A stretch of 64,000 bases of DNA, from positions 3,348,001 through 3,412,000 of the forward strand of contig NZ_CP065800.1 in assembly GCF_023206215.1 (NCBI RefSeq), given 5' to 3'. The DNA comes from Butyrivibrio fibrisolvens (GTDB taxonomy: Bacteria > Bacillota > Clostridia > Lachnospirales > Lachnospiraceae). The notes under the pieces are model-generated. The model saw nothing but the letters and a program-made list of their open reading frames with translations, had not been told where the DNA came from and searched no databases. This document shows positions 35,899-44,670 of this stretch, piece after piece. The position numbers and the translations under genes were made by a program. Within the stretch, counting starts at the first letter, position 1. Each line of letters opens with the position of its first letter.

Positions 35899-37263
35899 AT
35901 GAGCAGAATCAAACGCTATTATGTTGAGATAGACAGCAACTGTCAGGTTCTTAAATGCAGTAATGACTTTCTTGTATATATAGGCAGGAAAGAGCTTCTT
36001 AATATTGAGAGTATTATCAAGGATAGCGATATCAATAATCTTAAAGATGCTATCTCTTCGCTTGAGAAAGGGGACAATACTCTTGTAGTTTTTCGCACAG
36101 TCTGCCAAGATGGTAGACTTAACTGGATGTCTGCGAACGTACATAGATCCAAACATGATGCTTCTATTATAAAGCTCGACATCTACGATCTTCATTCCTT
36201 TGAGATAGACAAGGCAGAAGGCTATTACGACGAGATGACAGGGCTTTTGTCCAAAAGTGCTATAACGGATCATGCCAAAAGGCTGATGGAACAGACTAAT
36301 ACTCCGCCATTTTATTTTTTCCTGATGGATATTGATAATTTCAAATCTATCAATGACACATATGGTCACATGAAGGGCGATGATGTTATAGTCGAAGTTG
36401 CAGGTATACTAAAAAAATGTGTCGGTGACAAAGGAGTTGTCGGACGTATCGGCGGAGATGAGTTTCTTATGATACTGGAAAAGATTCATACAGAACCGGA
36501 ACTTCGCGATGTCCTTAGGAATATAAGATATGATGTCAGGGAAAAATATGCTGACGAAGACAACAACTATACTATAACCACTTCTCTTGGCGGAGCCCTG
36601 TTCCCAACAGACGCCTCCAATTATGAGGATATGTTCAAGCTTGCCGACAAGATGCTATATATAGCTAAAGCCAAAGGTCGTGATCGGTATATCATATACA
36701 CACCGTCTGTTCACGGCGATGCCAAAGTTGATACAGAGGTTGTGACAATCACACAAAGGGCGATGCAGAATCGTATCAAGAATGCTCTTATCATGGATCT
36801 TATGGAGGGTTTCCTTCTAAATAATAAGATATCTCTAAGAGACGCTTTTAATAAAGTAATAGAAACTTATATGCTGGATACTGTCTATATTGTAGACAAA
36901 AAAACAGGTCGTTCTAACTTCGGAATATCGCGTGATGGAAAGGATGTTGCTATTGATCTGTCAAGTCTTAATCCTTCTGACTATCAGCCTTTATTCGAGA
37001 CATATCCTATCAAGGTCATCAATATGTATGATCTTCAGAAGGCCAATTATCTGAAGTTCTCTGAATTCATGCTTCTTAATAGTTTCAGGATCATTGTAGT
37101 CTATTATATGCGTAATGTCCCCGATGGCGGATATCTTATGTATGTAAGCAGAGTTAACAGCAACTGCAGATTCTCAGAGACCGACTTCTCTGATCTTATC
37201 TACTTCTCAAGGATGCTGGAACTAAGCGGGAAGATGCAAACAGGTGGACCCTTTGCAGAATAA
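35899..37263 (+). CDS. PAS-GGDEF diguanylate cyclase with C-terminal extra domain
   Basis: 454 residues. Residues 1-115 look like a PAS sensor (YVEIDSNCQVLKCSNDFL). GGDEF follows (about 125-285) with the intact motif GRIGGDEFLMIL, MDIDNFKSINDTYGHMKG and a normal metal Asp, so it should make c-di-GMP. The last 155 residues are an extra domain, perhaps GAF-like. The ATG at 35899 has GAGG 6 bases upstream; an ATG at 35887 is an alternative. The last few codons (Thr-Gly-Gly-Pro-Phe-Ala-Glu-stop) lie inside a half copy of the long palindrome family, which seems to have supplied the C-terminus. Cytoplasmic, no membrane helix. Confidence 0.88.
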   Translation: MSRIKRYYVEIDSNCQVLKCSNDFLVYIGRKELLNIESIIKDSDINNLKDAISSLEKGDNTLVVFRTVCQDGRLNWMSANVHRSKHDASIIKLDIYDLHSFEIDKAEGYYDEMTGLLSKSAITDHAKRLMEQTNTPPFYFFLMDIDNFKSINDTYGHMKGDDVIVEVAGILKKCVGDKGVVGRIGGDEFLMILEKIHTEPELRDVLRNIRYDVREKYADEDNNYTITTSLGGALFPTDASNYEDMFKLADKMLYIAKAKGRDRYIIYTPSVHGDAKVDTEVVTITQRAMQNRIKNALIMDLMEGFLLNNKISLRDAFNKVIETYMLDTVYIVDKKTGRSNFGISRDGKDVAIDLSSLNPSDYQPLFETYPIKVINMYDLQKANYLKFSEFMLLNSFRIIVVYYMRNVPDGGYLMYVSRVNSNCRFSETDFSDLIYFSRMLELSGKMQTGGPFAE

Positions 37264-37345
37264 AAAGCGACATCTATCATACTCATGAATTTTTATAAAA
37301 CAATTAAAGCACGGCAATTATTTATATTCTGGCTGCCCTTGGTAC
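37242..37345. repeat. Half copy of the long palindrome family
   Basis: AGGTGGACCCTTTGCAGAATAA... through ATGAATTTTTATAAAACAAT and TTTATATTCTGGCTGCC matches the right inner module of the element at 20454-20872 (about 20665-20763). It has no inverted partner here. It contains the stop codon of the cyclase gene. Confidence 0.75.
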
Positions 37346-37389
37346 TTGCTTTACTGTAGAACCTTCAGGGATGCAGCTTGATAGTGAAT

Positions 37390-37434
37390 AAAAAACGAGC
37401 CCCGGAAAAACAAATGATCGTTTTTCGAGGCTCG
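37390..37434 (-). terminator. Terminator of the major pilin gene
   Basis: On the minus strand CGAGCCTCGAAAAAC pairs with GTTTTTCCGGGGCTCG, followed by TTTTTT, 38 bases after the pilin stop. Confidence 0.85.
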
Positions 37435-37472
37435 CTTGTTATTAACAATATATATTCAGAGGTAATCCGGGA

Positions 37473-37988
37473 TTATTCGCCTTTAGTTGTAGATACACTG
37501 CCCTTTGCCATGTAGTTAGCAAAATCATCGCTGCCTGTACCATACTGAATATCAACTGAACCATCTGCTTCAAGAGTAAATGTTATAGAATACTCTGTCC
37601 ATGATGTACGGCTCTTACATGTTATATCAGAAGTATTACCATATCCTGCAGCTTTAAGTGCAGCTGTTATTACAGCAGCTCCGGTTTCATCTGTACTAAA
37701 TCCGGCGCTTGTAACTTTAACTATACCCTTGCTATTCTTAGTCCAAGAAGAGATATCATAGCTAGGATCAGCAACATATGTCTGAACTGCAGATACGATA
37801 CTTGTAGCATTAGTAGCATCTGTTGAATTTCTGGATCTTTCAACATACTGTAAGAACTGAGGTGCAAGTACAGCTACCAGGATAGCCATGATAGCAATTA
37901 CGATAATAAGCTCAACAAGTGAAAATCCCTTGTTATCTTCTTCATTGTTTTCTGTGTTGTTTTTGTAGTTGCGCATGAATTTGATCAT
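37473..37988 (-). CDS. Type IV pilin (major pilin candidate)
   Basis: 171 residues. A charged leader ends in NKG, then FSLVELIIVIAIMAILVAVL gives Phe +1, Glu +5 and the N-terminal polymerisation helix. The C-terminal domain is small and Ser/Thr/Gly-rich, with a single Cys, and ends SVSTTKGE. The ATG at 37988 is chosen for AGGAGAAGGAG just upstream; the open frame runs further up into the leader but has no such site. It follows pilC and pilB on the same strand but has its own consensus promoter at 38206-38234 and its own terminator, as expected for a highly expressed major pilin. Confidence 0.93.
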   Translation of the reverse strand: MIKFMRNYKNNTENNEEDNKGFSLVELIIVIAIMAILVAVLAPQFLQYVERSRNSTDATNATSIVSAVQTYVADPSYDISSWTKNSKGIVKVTSAGFSTDETGAAVITAALKAAGYGNTSDITCKSRTSWTEYSITFTLEADGSVDIQYGTGSDDFANYMAKGSVSTTKGE

Positions 37989-38205
37989 TTGTTTTTTCTC
38001 CTTCTCCTGCTGGTACATGCCGCAGGTGTCAAACCCGCCGTAATTCCTTTTACACGGCACTCTTCATTTCTTACCCGTACTATCAGTCGTATCGGTCTTT
38101 CATAAAAATCCAAACTGCAATATGGAATGAAGACATGCTATAGAAAACGTATATATCATATATTTGAATCAGATTTACATTTTCTTTTGTCTTCGCGCAT
38201 GATTT
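37989..38205 (-). promoter_or_regulatory. Long structured 5' leader of the pilin mRNA
   Basis: From the promoter the leader runs about 210 bases. It can form GCCGTGTAA/ATTACGGC at about 38031-38052 and CCTGC/GCAGG at about 38007-38027, the latter directly before the ribosome site. The fold could control translation. I cannot match it by eye to class I or II c-di-GMP riboswitches. Confidence 0.4.
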
Positions 38206-38234
38206 ATATTATTACCACCTCCCCGTTTTGTCAA
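38206..38234 (-). promoter_or_regulatory. Pilin promoter
   Basis: TTGACA (38234-38229), 17 bases, TAATAT (38211-38206) on the minus strand: a near-perfect sigma-A promoter between the end of pilC and the pilin gene. Confidence 0.8.
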
Positions 38235-38277
38235 TACATAATTTTGGAAACTTTTTCACGTTATTTAGTTTTTATGT

Positions 38278-39489
38278 TTATAGATTATCAAGTGACTGAT
38301 ACATGGTCACCATTGGTGACATAATAGCTGCAATAAGGAAGCCTACTACTCCTGCAAGGACTATGATGATCATAGGTTCCATAGCTGCCATAAGAGCTGC
38401 AGTTGCGGATTCTACTTCCTGGTCATAGTACTCGGCTAGCTTTTCAAGCATCTCATCTGTAGAACCGGACTCTTCTCCTATCCTTATCATGTGATACATC
38501 ATAGGTGGGAACATGTTAGTATTTTCAAGGGCCAGTGACATAGGCTGACCGGCTATTACGGCATCTTTGGTCTCATTAAGAGCATTCTTATATAAGACAT
38601 TGTCCATAGTCTTAGCTGTGATATCCAGTGAATCCACTATAGTTACACCGGATGCAAAAAGGGTCGACATAGTTCGTGACAGGTTAGAACAGGCTTTCTT
38701 CTGAGTCAGATCTCCTATTATAGGAAGCTTCATCTGAAGTCTTCCAAGTGTCAGCTGGCCTACAGGAGTAGAGCTAAACCACTTGAAGAAGATGATAACA
38801 GCTGCTGCCACAGCTATTATCAGATACCACTTGGATATTACGAAGTCGCTCATCCGTACTACCAATTTAGTGATAGCAGGAAGTTCTGTTCCCAGCTGAT
38901 CGAACATGTCCGTATATGACGGGATTACGACTACAAGCATTACTCCTACTACGCCTATAGCTACGATAAGGACGATGATAGGATATACCATGGCCTTTTT
39001 GACCATATCTTCTACCATGGCAGTTTTCTCAAGCTGAACAGCCATTCTCTCAAAGGCCATATCAAGGTTACCTGACGCTTCTCCGGCGCCAACTGTAGTT
39101 ATCAGAAGATTTGGGAAGATCTTCTTGTGCTTCTCCATAGCAGTTGTCAGGGTCTCGCCCTTTTCAATATCCGTAACCATCTCCCTGATGGCACTCGCAA
39201 GGGCCTTGTTTTCAGTCTGTTCGGACAACAGCTGCATGTTCTGAATGATAGGAACTCCGGCCTTGGATATACTCACAAACTGCCTACAGAACATAGCAAG
39301 TTCTTTGGTCTTAACACCTCCCACTTCAAAGTTTATATCTCTGGTCAAAAGATTCTGACTTTCAACTTTGACAGGTGTTAAGCCTTTAAACTTGAGTTCC
39401 CTAAGAACATATTCACGGCTGTCGCCGTCCATACTGCCTTTAACTTGTTTTCCCGAAGCATCAAATGCAACATATCCAAATGAAGGCAT
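38278..39489 (-). CDS. pilC: Type IV pilus inner-membrane platform protein PilC
   Basis: 403 residues with two repeats of the T2SSF domain: MFCRQFVSISKAGVPIIQNM in the first and LSRTMSTLFASGVTIVDSLD in the second, each with GEASGNLD or GEESGSTD-type motifs. Three or so membrane helices include the C-terminal one (MIIIVLAGVVGFLIAAIMSP). The platform couples the PilB motor to pilin insertion. The start lies 44 bases after the pilB stop, so they are co-transcribed. The family length (about 400) fits. Confidence 0.95.
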   Translation of the reverse strand: MPSFGYVAFDASGKQVKGSMDGDSREYVLRELKFKGLTPVKVESQNLLTRDINFEVGGVKTKELAMFCRQFVSISKAGVPIIQNMQLLSEQTENKALASAIREMVTDIEKGETLTTAMEKHKKIFPNLLITTVGAGEASGNLDMAFERMAVQLEKTAMVEDMVKKAMVYPIIVLIVAIGVVGVMLVVVIPSYTDMFDQLGTELPAITKLVVRMSDFVISKWYLIIAVAAAVIIFFKWFSSTPVGQLTLGRLQMKLPIIGDLTQKKACSNLSRTMSTLFASGVTIVDSLDITAKTMDNVLYKNALNETKDAVIAGQPMSLALENTNMFPPMMYHMIRIGEESGSTDEMLEKLAEYYDQEVESATAALMAAMEPMIIIVLAGVVGFLIAAIMSPMVTMYQSLDNL

Positions 39490-39533
39490 GGTATTCCTTT
39501 CCCTATAGAATCATCATACTTTCTATATATTTG

Positions 39534-41225
39534 CTATACATCAAACGAAACCTTCTTCATCTCATCAACTGTAGTGATTCCTTCAAGAACATATTTGGTA
39601 GCACTCATTCTGAGCGTCTTCATGCCTTCCTTGAGCGCCTGATTCTTGATCTCATCTGCAGTTCCTTTTCTCTCTATTATCAATTTGAGGTCATGCGTAA
39701 CTTCCATGATCTCATACACACCGGTACGTCCTGCAAATCCGGTACCGCTGCATTTAGGGCATCCTACTCTCTTGTATAGAGTAAGGGGTTTAGCAGGGTC
39801 TACGCCCAGTAGATTTTTTTCCTGCTCAGAAGCTTCATATGGCTGCTTGCAGTCAGGGCACAGGCGTCTTACAAGTCTCTGGGCTATGATACCTATAACA
39901 GAGTCAGCGATAAGATAAGCTTCAAGTCCCATGTCTTCAAGTCTTGTAACTGTGCTGGCTGCCGAATTGGTATGAAGTGTCGATACTACAAGGTGACCTG
40001 TGATAGATGCCTGAACCGCTATAGAAGCTGTCTCTCTATCTCTTATCTCACCTATCATGATGATATCCGGGTCCTGACGCAGGATAGATCTAAGTGCTGA
40101 GGCAAAAGAGAGTTCTGCCTTAGGATTGACCTGAACCTGATTAATGCCGTTGATATTAGCTTCCACAGGATCTTCGACAGTTACTATGTTAACGTCTTCT
40201 CTGTTCAGCTCTGAAAGAGCTGTATAAAGGGTCGTTGATTTACCGGATCCTGTAGGTCCTGTAACCAGAAGTATTCCATTTGGATTGGACAAAATTCTGT
40301 CAAATACTGTCATCTCATCAGGCTTAAGTCCCAGCTGATCTTTACTTCTGTTAAGAGCCTGTTTGGAGGCAAGTCGCATTACGACTTTTTCTCCGTATAC
40401 GGTTGGAAGGGTGGATACACGGATATCGTACTCAAGCTTATCAACTATCTGTGTCATACGTCCGTCAAGGGGTTTTCTCTTCTCAGATATATCCATCCCG
40501 CTGACGATCTTGATACGGGTGACTATAGCACCAAGCAGGTTATTGTTATAATTGGCTCTTTCGTACAACGCGCCGTCTATTCTGAACCTGATACGAAGAT
40601 TCCTTGCACCGGGCTCTATATGTATATCTGATGCGCGCTGACGCACAGCTGACTCTATCATGGTGGTAACCAGCTGTACTATAGGTGAATTGGTAACTTC
40701 CGCAGTCTCCTGATTGATCTCTTCCTGTACATGGGTCCTTTCCTTGGCATACTGCTCTGCTGCATTCTTGAGATCTGTATTGCCATAATACTTATCAAGC
40801 GCCAGCATGATGCTCTGGGACGTGCTAAGTACAGGCTCTATAGACAGATTGGTAACGATTCCTATATCATCGATCGCTACTGTGTCCATAGGGTCTGACA
40901 TGGCAAGGTGCAGGGTATTGGGAGCACCCGGTTTATATTCAAACGGTATAACCTTGTGTTTTCTAAGGATCTGGGGCGGGACCATGTTAAGAATGTCATC
41001 CGGAATCTCTATAAGCTGCAGGTTGACAATTCCAAGACCCATCTGATTACTTAAAGCTGTTGCAAGCTGTTCACCCGTAACGAAGCCGTTCTCAACCAGG
41101 AGTTCTCCAAGCCTTTTTCCGCTGCTTTTCTGAAGAGCAAGGGCTTCATCCAGTTTTTCCTGAGTTATGAAATTCTCATTTAAGAGACATTCTCCGATCC
41201 TGATACGCTTTCTGATGAAAGCCAT
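39534..41225 (-). CDS. pilB: Type IV pilus assembly ATPase PilB
   Basis: 563 residues. N-terminal GspE N-domain (IGECLLNENFITQEKLDEAL), then the ATPase with Walker A GPTGSGKST, Asp box, Walker B region IIMIGEIRDRETA and His box (SIAVQASITGHLVVSTLHTN). A zinc finger (CPDCKQPYE and CPKCSGTGFAGRTG) lies near the C-terminus. This is the extension motor of the pilus. No pilT (retraction) gene is in the window. It heads a block with pilC and the pilin, with two small genes upstream on the same strand. Confidence 0.96.
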   Translation of the reverse strand: MAFIRKRIRIGECLLNENFITQEKLDEALALQKSSGKRLGELLVENGFVTGEQLATALSNQMGLGIVNLQLIEIPDDILNMVPPQILRKHKVIPFEYKPGAPNTLHLAMSDPMDTVAIDDIGIVTNLSIEPVLSTSQSIMLALDKYYGNTDLKNAAEQYAKERTHVQEEINQETAEVTNSPIVQLVTTMIESAVRQRASDIHIEPGARNLRIRFRIDGALYERANYNNNLLGAIVTRIKIVSGMDISEKRKPLDGRMTQIVDKLEYDIRVSTLPTVYGEKVVMRLASKQALNRSKDQLGLKPDEMTVFDRILSNPNGILLVTGPTGSGKSTTLYTALSELNREDVNIVTVEDPVEANINGINQVQVNPKAELSFASALRSILRQDPDIIMIGEIRDRETASIAVQASITGHLVVSTLHTNSAASTVTRLEDMGLEAYLIADSVIGIIAQRLVRRLCPDCKQPYEASEQEKNLLGVDPAKPLTLYKRVGCPKCSGTGFAGRTGVYEIMEVTHDLKLIIERKGTADEIKNQALKEGMKTLRMSATKYVLEGITTVDEMKKVSFDV

Positions 41226-41263
41226 GAGTTATCCTCCATAGCGCATTACGACTGAATCTACGC

Positions 41264-41518
41264 TTAAATCTTATTAAGGTCTTTCTTTCGACTAATGCAA
41301 AAAACTCTAATATCTATATCGGCATCACTTCCTAAAATCTTGAACATATCCAAGGTAAAAATAAAAAAGAAGAGCATTCCGCGAAATGCTCTTACTTCTC
41401 TCTTGTTACCTATATTCTCATTGGTCTTATTGAACAAGATGACCATATTGACAATAGATAAAATAAGCAGCAGCAATATAAATGGCCGCAGCTGCACCTC
41501 TATAGGAATATCTACCAT
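41264..41518 (-). CDS. Small membrane protein, probably a truncated remnant
   Basis: 84 residues: an N-terminal segment IPIEVQLRPF, one clear membrane helix and part of a second (GMLFFFIFTLDMF), then an unrelated-looking Arg/Lys tail. The beginning resembles the membrane sensor start of Lachnospiraceae GGDEF/EAL proteins, which continue for several more helices. It is therefore probably the stub of a deleted signalling gene ahead of pilB, though an intact small gene cannot be excluded. It starts 4 bases after the stop of the upstream gene. Confidence 0.5.
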   Translation of the reverse strand: MVDIPIEVQLRPFILLLLILSIVNMVILFNKTNENIGNKREVRAFRGMLFFFIFTLDMFKILGSDADIDIRVFCISRKKDLNKI

Positions 41519-41522
41519 GATC

Positions 41523-41816
41523 TTACCAACCTATTGTAATATTCTGGGGTTCACTATTATGAATCTCACCTTTTCGGCACCTGAATATAACACCATTTTT
41601 CAGATAGATAAGCTGATGCTCATTCATAGCCTTGGCAAGTTCATCAACCAGCTGTTCATATCTGGTCTCAGTCATAGGCACGATGTAATCGTGGTTCTCA
41701 TGCTCTGTTGATATCACAGCGGTCTTATAACGATTATCATACCTTATCCCGCGAAATTCACAGATCTCTGTTGTAGTCTTTTCGGAATTGTCCTGACATG
41801 ACATGCAGATAAACAT
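41523..41816 (-). CDS. Hypothetical protein upstream of pilB
   Basis: 97 residues, soluble, with no signal or membrane segment and no recognised family. The start (MFICMSCQDN) has two Cys, and there is one more later (FRCRKGE). The middle is TETRYEQLVDELAKAMNE. GGAGG lies 5 bases before the ATG at 41816. It is the first gene of the pilB block and its conservation there would suggest a pilus-related role. Confidence 0.55.
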   Translation of the reverse strand: MFICMSCQDNSEKTTTEICEFRGIRYDNRYKTAVISTEHENHDYIVPMTETRYEQLVDELAKAMNEHQLIYLKNGVIFRCRKGEIHNSEPQNITIGW

Positions 41817-42129
41817 ACGCCCTCCTGCCACTTATGGCTATACATGGATCAACCGGGTATCTGATAACTCCCCAGTTTCACAAAAAGGTGGTAGCTTCAG
41901 TTGATAATTTATACAGATAATATCGGTCAATTAGTCATAAAACTAATTATCATCTTTAATTATATCGCTTTTATGTACATTTGAAAACTCAGTACCGGTC
42001 AAACAATCTGATATTATCGCATATCATAGTTGTCCAAAAGATGCTAAACTATAGTATATACAGTCAAGAGAAAATTTTTCATATACTTTTTTCTATATAA
42101 AACTAAAACTTCCAGACACGAGGTTTGAT

Positions 42130-42375
42130 GTGAAAAAAACAGATTCCAAACACGAAAGTATGATAAGAAAGCGAAATATAAGAAACAGGGTCTTCAAGAT
42201 GGTATCGGTTGGTGTTGTCGATGAGCCGGTCAATCAGATGTATGACATATTAAGCATATCTGCTCTATTACTTAATCTTGGGGCTTCGGTCATGGCGACT
42301 TTTGACAATCTGCAGGCTCAATATGGAGACATATTCCATATTATTGAAGTTGTCACTGTAGCTTTTTTGCAATAG
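42130..42375 (+). CDS. N-terminal part of frameshifted voltage-gated K+ channel
   Basis: 81 residues from a GTG start with GAGG just upstream: a basic cytoplasmic start and the first helix or so (SISALLLNLGASVMATF) of a six-helix channel. The frame ends at TAG 42373. One extra T in the run at 42363-42368 would turn Phe-Leu-Gln-stop into Phe-Phe-Ala-Ile-Asp-Cys-Ile-Leu-Arg-Ile-Tyr, which is typical S2 sequence and continues into the downstream frame. So it is the 5' piece of the gene that continues at 42510-43346. Confidence 0.75.
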   Translation: MKKTDSKHESMIRKRNIRNRVFKMVSVGVVDEPVNQMYDILSISALLLNLGASVMATFDNLQAQYGDIFHIIEVVTVAFLQ

Positions 42376-42509
42376 ATTGTATATTAAGAATATATACTGC
42401 CAAGTGCCATTTTCCCAAAGAAACTGAAGCGGGTGCTATAAAAAAATATATCTTTTCACTGGACGGAATAATTGATATCCTATCATTCCTTCCTTACTAT
42501 CTGCCCTTC

Positions 42510-43346
42510 ATGTTTCCAAACGGCGCTGTTGCCTTCAAGATGTTCAGAGTTGCCAGGATCTTGAGGCTCTTCAGGATCAATGCATATTATGATTCTCTGA
42601 ATGTTATCACAGATGTTATAAAGAGTAAAAGTCAGCAGCTTATGTCTTCTGTATTTATAATCCTGGTACTAATGCTGGGTTCAAGTCTTTGCATGTATTC
42701 ACTGGAGCATGACGCACAGCCGGAAGTATTCTCCAACGCTTTCTCCGGTGTATGGTGGTCTATGTCCACACTTCTGACTGTAGGATATGGTGATATATAT
42801 CCTGTGACTACACTTGGTAAGTTCTTTGGTATCATCATTGCTTTTCTTGGGGTAGGAATTGTAGCTATCCCAACAGGTATCATAAGCGCCGGATTCGTCG
42901 AGCAGTATACTCATCTATCCACAGTAGGAGATTCTACTGATACTGAGCTCAACTTCATTCAGGTCAAGATCACCGAAAACGATGACTGGGCCGGCAAATA
43001 TATTAAAGACCTGCATCTTCCTGACAACATCATAATCGCTGCTCTTCAAAGAAATAACAAAACTTCCATCCCCAAAGGCAATACCCTTATTCATGAAGGA
43101 GACCAGCTCGTTCTGGGATCTGAACCGCTTCAGAAGGACAAGTTCATCAATTTCAAAGAGATGAAACTTGAATACGGGCACTCCTGGATAGGCCTAAGGA
43201 TTGATGAGCTTGATATCTCCAGAACTACTTTTATCGTGATGATAAGACGTGGTAATAGGCCCCTCGTACCAAGAGGCAATCTGGTGCTTATGGAGGGCGA
43301 TGTCTTATTCCTATATAGCGTAACAAAAGCAGGGATTGATCTGTAG
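42510..43346 (+). CDS. Voltage-gated potassium channel with two RCK_C domains, 3' part of a frameshifted gene
   Basis: 278 residues from the first ATG; homologous sequence starts already near 42370. The S4 voltage sensor has regularly spaced Arg (FRVARILRLFRI), the pore has the K+ filter LTVGYGD, and the last helix follows. Two TrkA-C/RCK_C-type domains end the protein (IQVKITENDDWAGKYI and LEYGHSWIGLRIDELD), suggesting ligand gating. It would be a membrane K+ channel of about 405 residues if intact. The stop codon lies in the loop of its own terminator. Confidence 0.85.
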   Translation: MFPNGAVAFKMFRVARILRLFRINAYYDSLNVITDVIKSKSQQLMSSVFIILVLMLGSSLCMYSLEHDAQPEVFSNAFSGVWWSMSTLLTVGYGDIYPVTTLGKFFGIIIAFLGVGIVAIPTGIISAGFVEQYTHLSTVGDSTDTELNFIQVKITENDDWAGKYIKDLHLPDNIIIAALQRNNKTSIPKGNTLIHEGDQLVLGSEPLQKDKFINFKEMKLEYGHSWIGLRIDELDISRTTFIVMIRRGNRPLVPRGNLVLMEGDVLFLYSVTKAGIDL

Positions 43347-43363
43347 AGGCAATCCCTGCTTTT
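43325..43363 (+). terminator. Terminator overlapping the channel gene end
   Basis: AAAAGCAGGGATTG pairs with CAATCCCTGCTTTT; the loop contains the TAG stop. T-run follows. Confidence 0.85.
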
Positions 43364-43371
43364 GCAAAACT

Positions 43372-43445
43372 AAAACCACCCACTTGAACGGACCGGCATC
43401 TCCAAAGTCTTTGCAGGGGCAGGTCCGTCCAAGTTGGGTAGTATT
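43372..43445. repeat. Short palindromic element (C2)
   Basis: CCACCCACTTGAACGGACC pairs with GGTCCGTCCAAGTTGGGT; inner CATCTCC AAAGTCTTTGC AGGGGC. Same family as 33219-33291 and the inner arms of 20454-20872. It lies between the convergent channel and Lys-rich protein genes. Confidence 0.85.
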
Positions 43446-43473
43446 AGTTAAAAATCAAAATACTGGCGGTAGT

Positions 43474-44322
43474 CTATATGTTAAAATCAAAGTGCTGTCC
43501 TACCATCATTTCTTCCTGTGTTCTGACGCTGTCGCTTCTAAAGAGCATAGCCTGATCTGCTATCTTTTTTAGGAGTTCATCAGCGGTATTTGCTGTAATT
43601 GTTACATACTCATCTTCATCAGGAATTCTATCTTTGTCCCTTGTTTTGTTAGTATTATCTGCAACTTTTTCATCCTTATCGCTAATATGTTTATTGCTGA
43701 TATCCCTGTCTTTATCCTTCTTATGGGCTTTCTTTTCTTCCAGTTTCCTGGCTGCCTTTTCTTCCGCCTTCTTCTTGGCTGCTTTTTTCTCAATGCGGGC
43801 TTTCTGAGCCTTTGAAGAGTTCTTTAATGTTGCAAAAAGTGTAGCTGTGCCGTCATCATTAATCTTCATGCCGTATCCTTGAACATCTGCTCCTGTAGAT
43901 GCAAGACCGCTACTAAGGGCTTTGATCTGAGCTTCTGCACCTTTGATAGTTGCTTCTATCTTGCTTGCATACTTCTCATCATTAGCCATTCTCTCGATTT
44001 TCTCATCATCGATAAGAACTACTGTCTTATTGGCCTTGCCATATGCAGCAGCATTGGCCTCGACCTGTTCTTTCATATCCTTGGATACCAGGACGAAGTC
44101 CATGCCGGGAAATTTGGCTTTAAACTTCTCATAGAACTTTGCAGCCTTTTCACTTAACTGAACATCACCTACTGTCCTGCCTGTAACCTTTGGTGTATTC
44201 TTGTTTTCAGCTGCTTTGGTTTTATCTGACTGCTCTTCTTTTTTGACGGATTTATTGTATGACGAAGTGTCATACATAGACTGTGCCGCGCTTATACGCG
44301 CGATATCATTTGATAATGCCAT
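43474..44322 (-). CDS. Lys-rich hypothetical protein (DUF6033-like)
   Basis: 282 residues, soluble. N-terminal Ser/Lys-rich region, a globular middle (about 55-165: VQLSEKAAKFYEKFKAKF, GMDFVLVSKDMKEQVEANAA), a highly basic Lys/Ala/Glu helix (about 175-215) and an acidic-basic tail. It looks like the small Lachnospiraceae family I recall as DUF6033; the family name is from memory. No function is known. The ATG at 44322 is chosen for AAAGGAG upstream; the frame extends to 44433 without a site. It may bind nucleic acid or a surface through its basic helix, but that is speculation. Confidence 0.65.
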   Translation of the reverse strand: MALSNDIARISAAQSMYDTSSYNKSVKKEEQSDKTKAAENKNTPKVTGRTVGDVQLSEKAAKFYEKFKAKFPGMDFVLVSKDMKEQVEANAAAYGKANKTVVLIDDEKIERMANDEKYASKIEATIKGAEAQIKALSSGLASTGADVQGYGMKINDDGTATLFATLKNSSKAQKARIEKKAAKKKAEEKAARKLEEKKAHKKDKDRDISNKHISDKDEKVADNTNKTRDKDRIPDEDEYVTITANTADELLKKIADQAMLFRSDSVRTQEEMMVGQHFDFNI

Positions 44323-44595
44323 AACAGACTCCTTTCCTAAGAGATATACGCTTCTATCACTGATCATATCCGGTGAAGCAATCTCTATATACGCATCCTT
44401 GCAACTACTACTTTTACCAGTGTGCCGGATCATTCACATTTAATTAAATACAAAAGAATCCGTACACTAAATCGACGACACTATCTCAATTTGTATATCG
44501 GAATTATCTAAGACTTTATTTATAGCTTCCTGCTTAGTAGGTGCAATATCCGGGGGCATTTGTACACTGCCTTTTTCTCTTTAACTAAAAATATA

Positions 44596-44625
44596 AGCAG
44601 TGACATTATAAACTGCCACTGCCTA
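44596..44625 (-). terminator. Possible terminator of ribU
   Basis: GCAGTG...CACTGC with a following T-rich stretch on the minus strand, about 50 bases after the ribU stop. Short stem, so low confidence. Confidence 0.35.
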
Positions 44626-44670
44626 CTATACAGATGATCTATCAAATTCAGATCATAAGCTCCAAAAAAA

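Noticed and set aside
37989..38205. c-di-GMP class I or II riboswitch before the pilin
   Set aside because: Conserved strings of those aptamers could not be found by eye; kept only as an unassigned structured leader.
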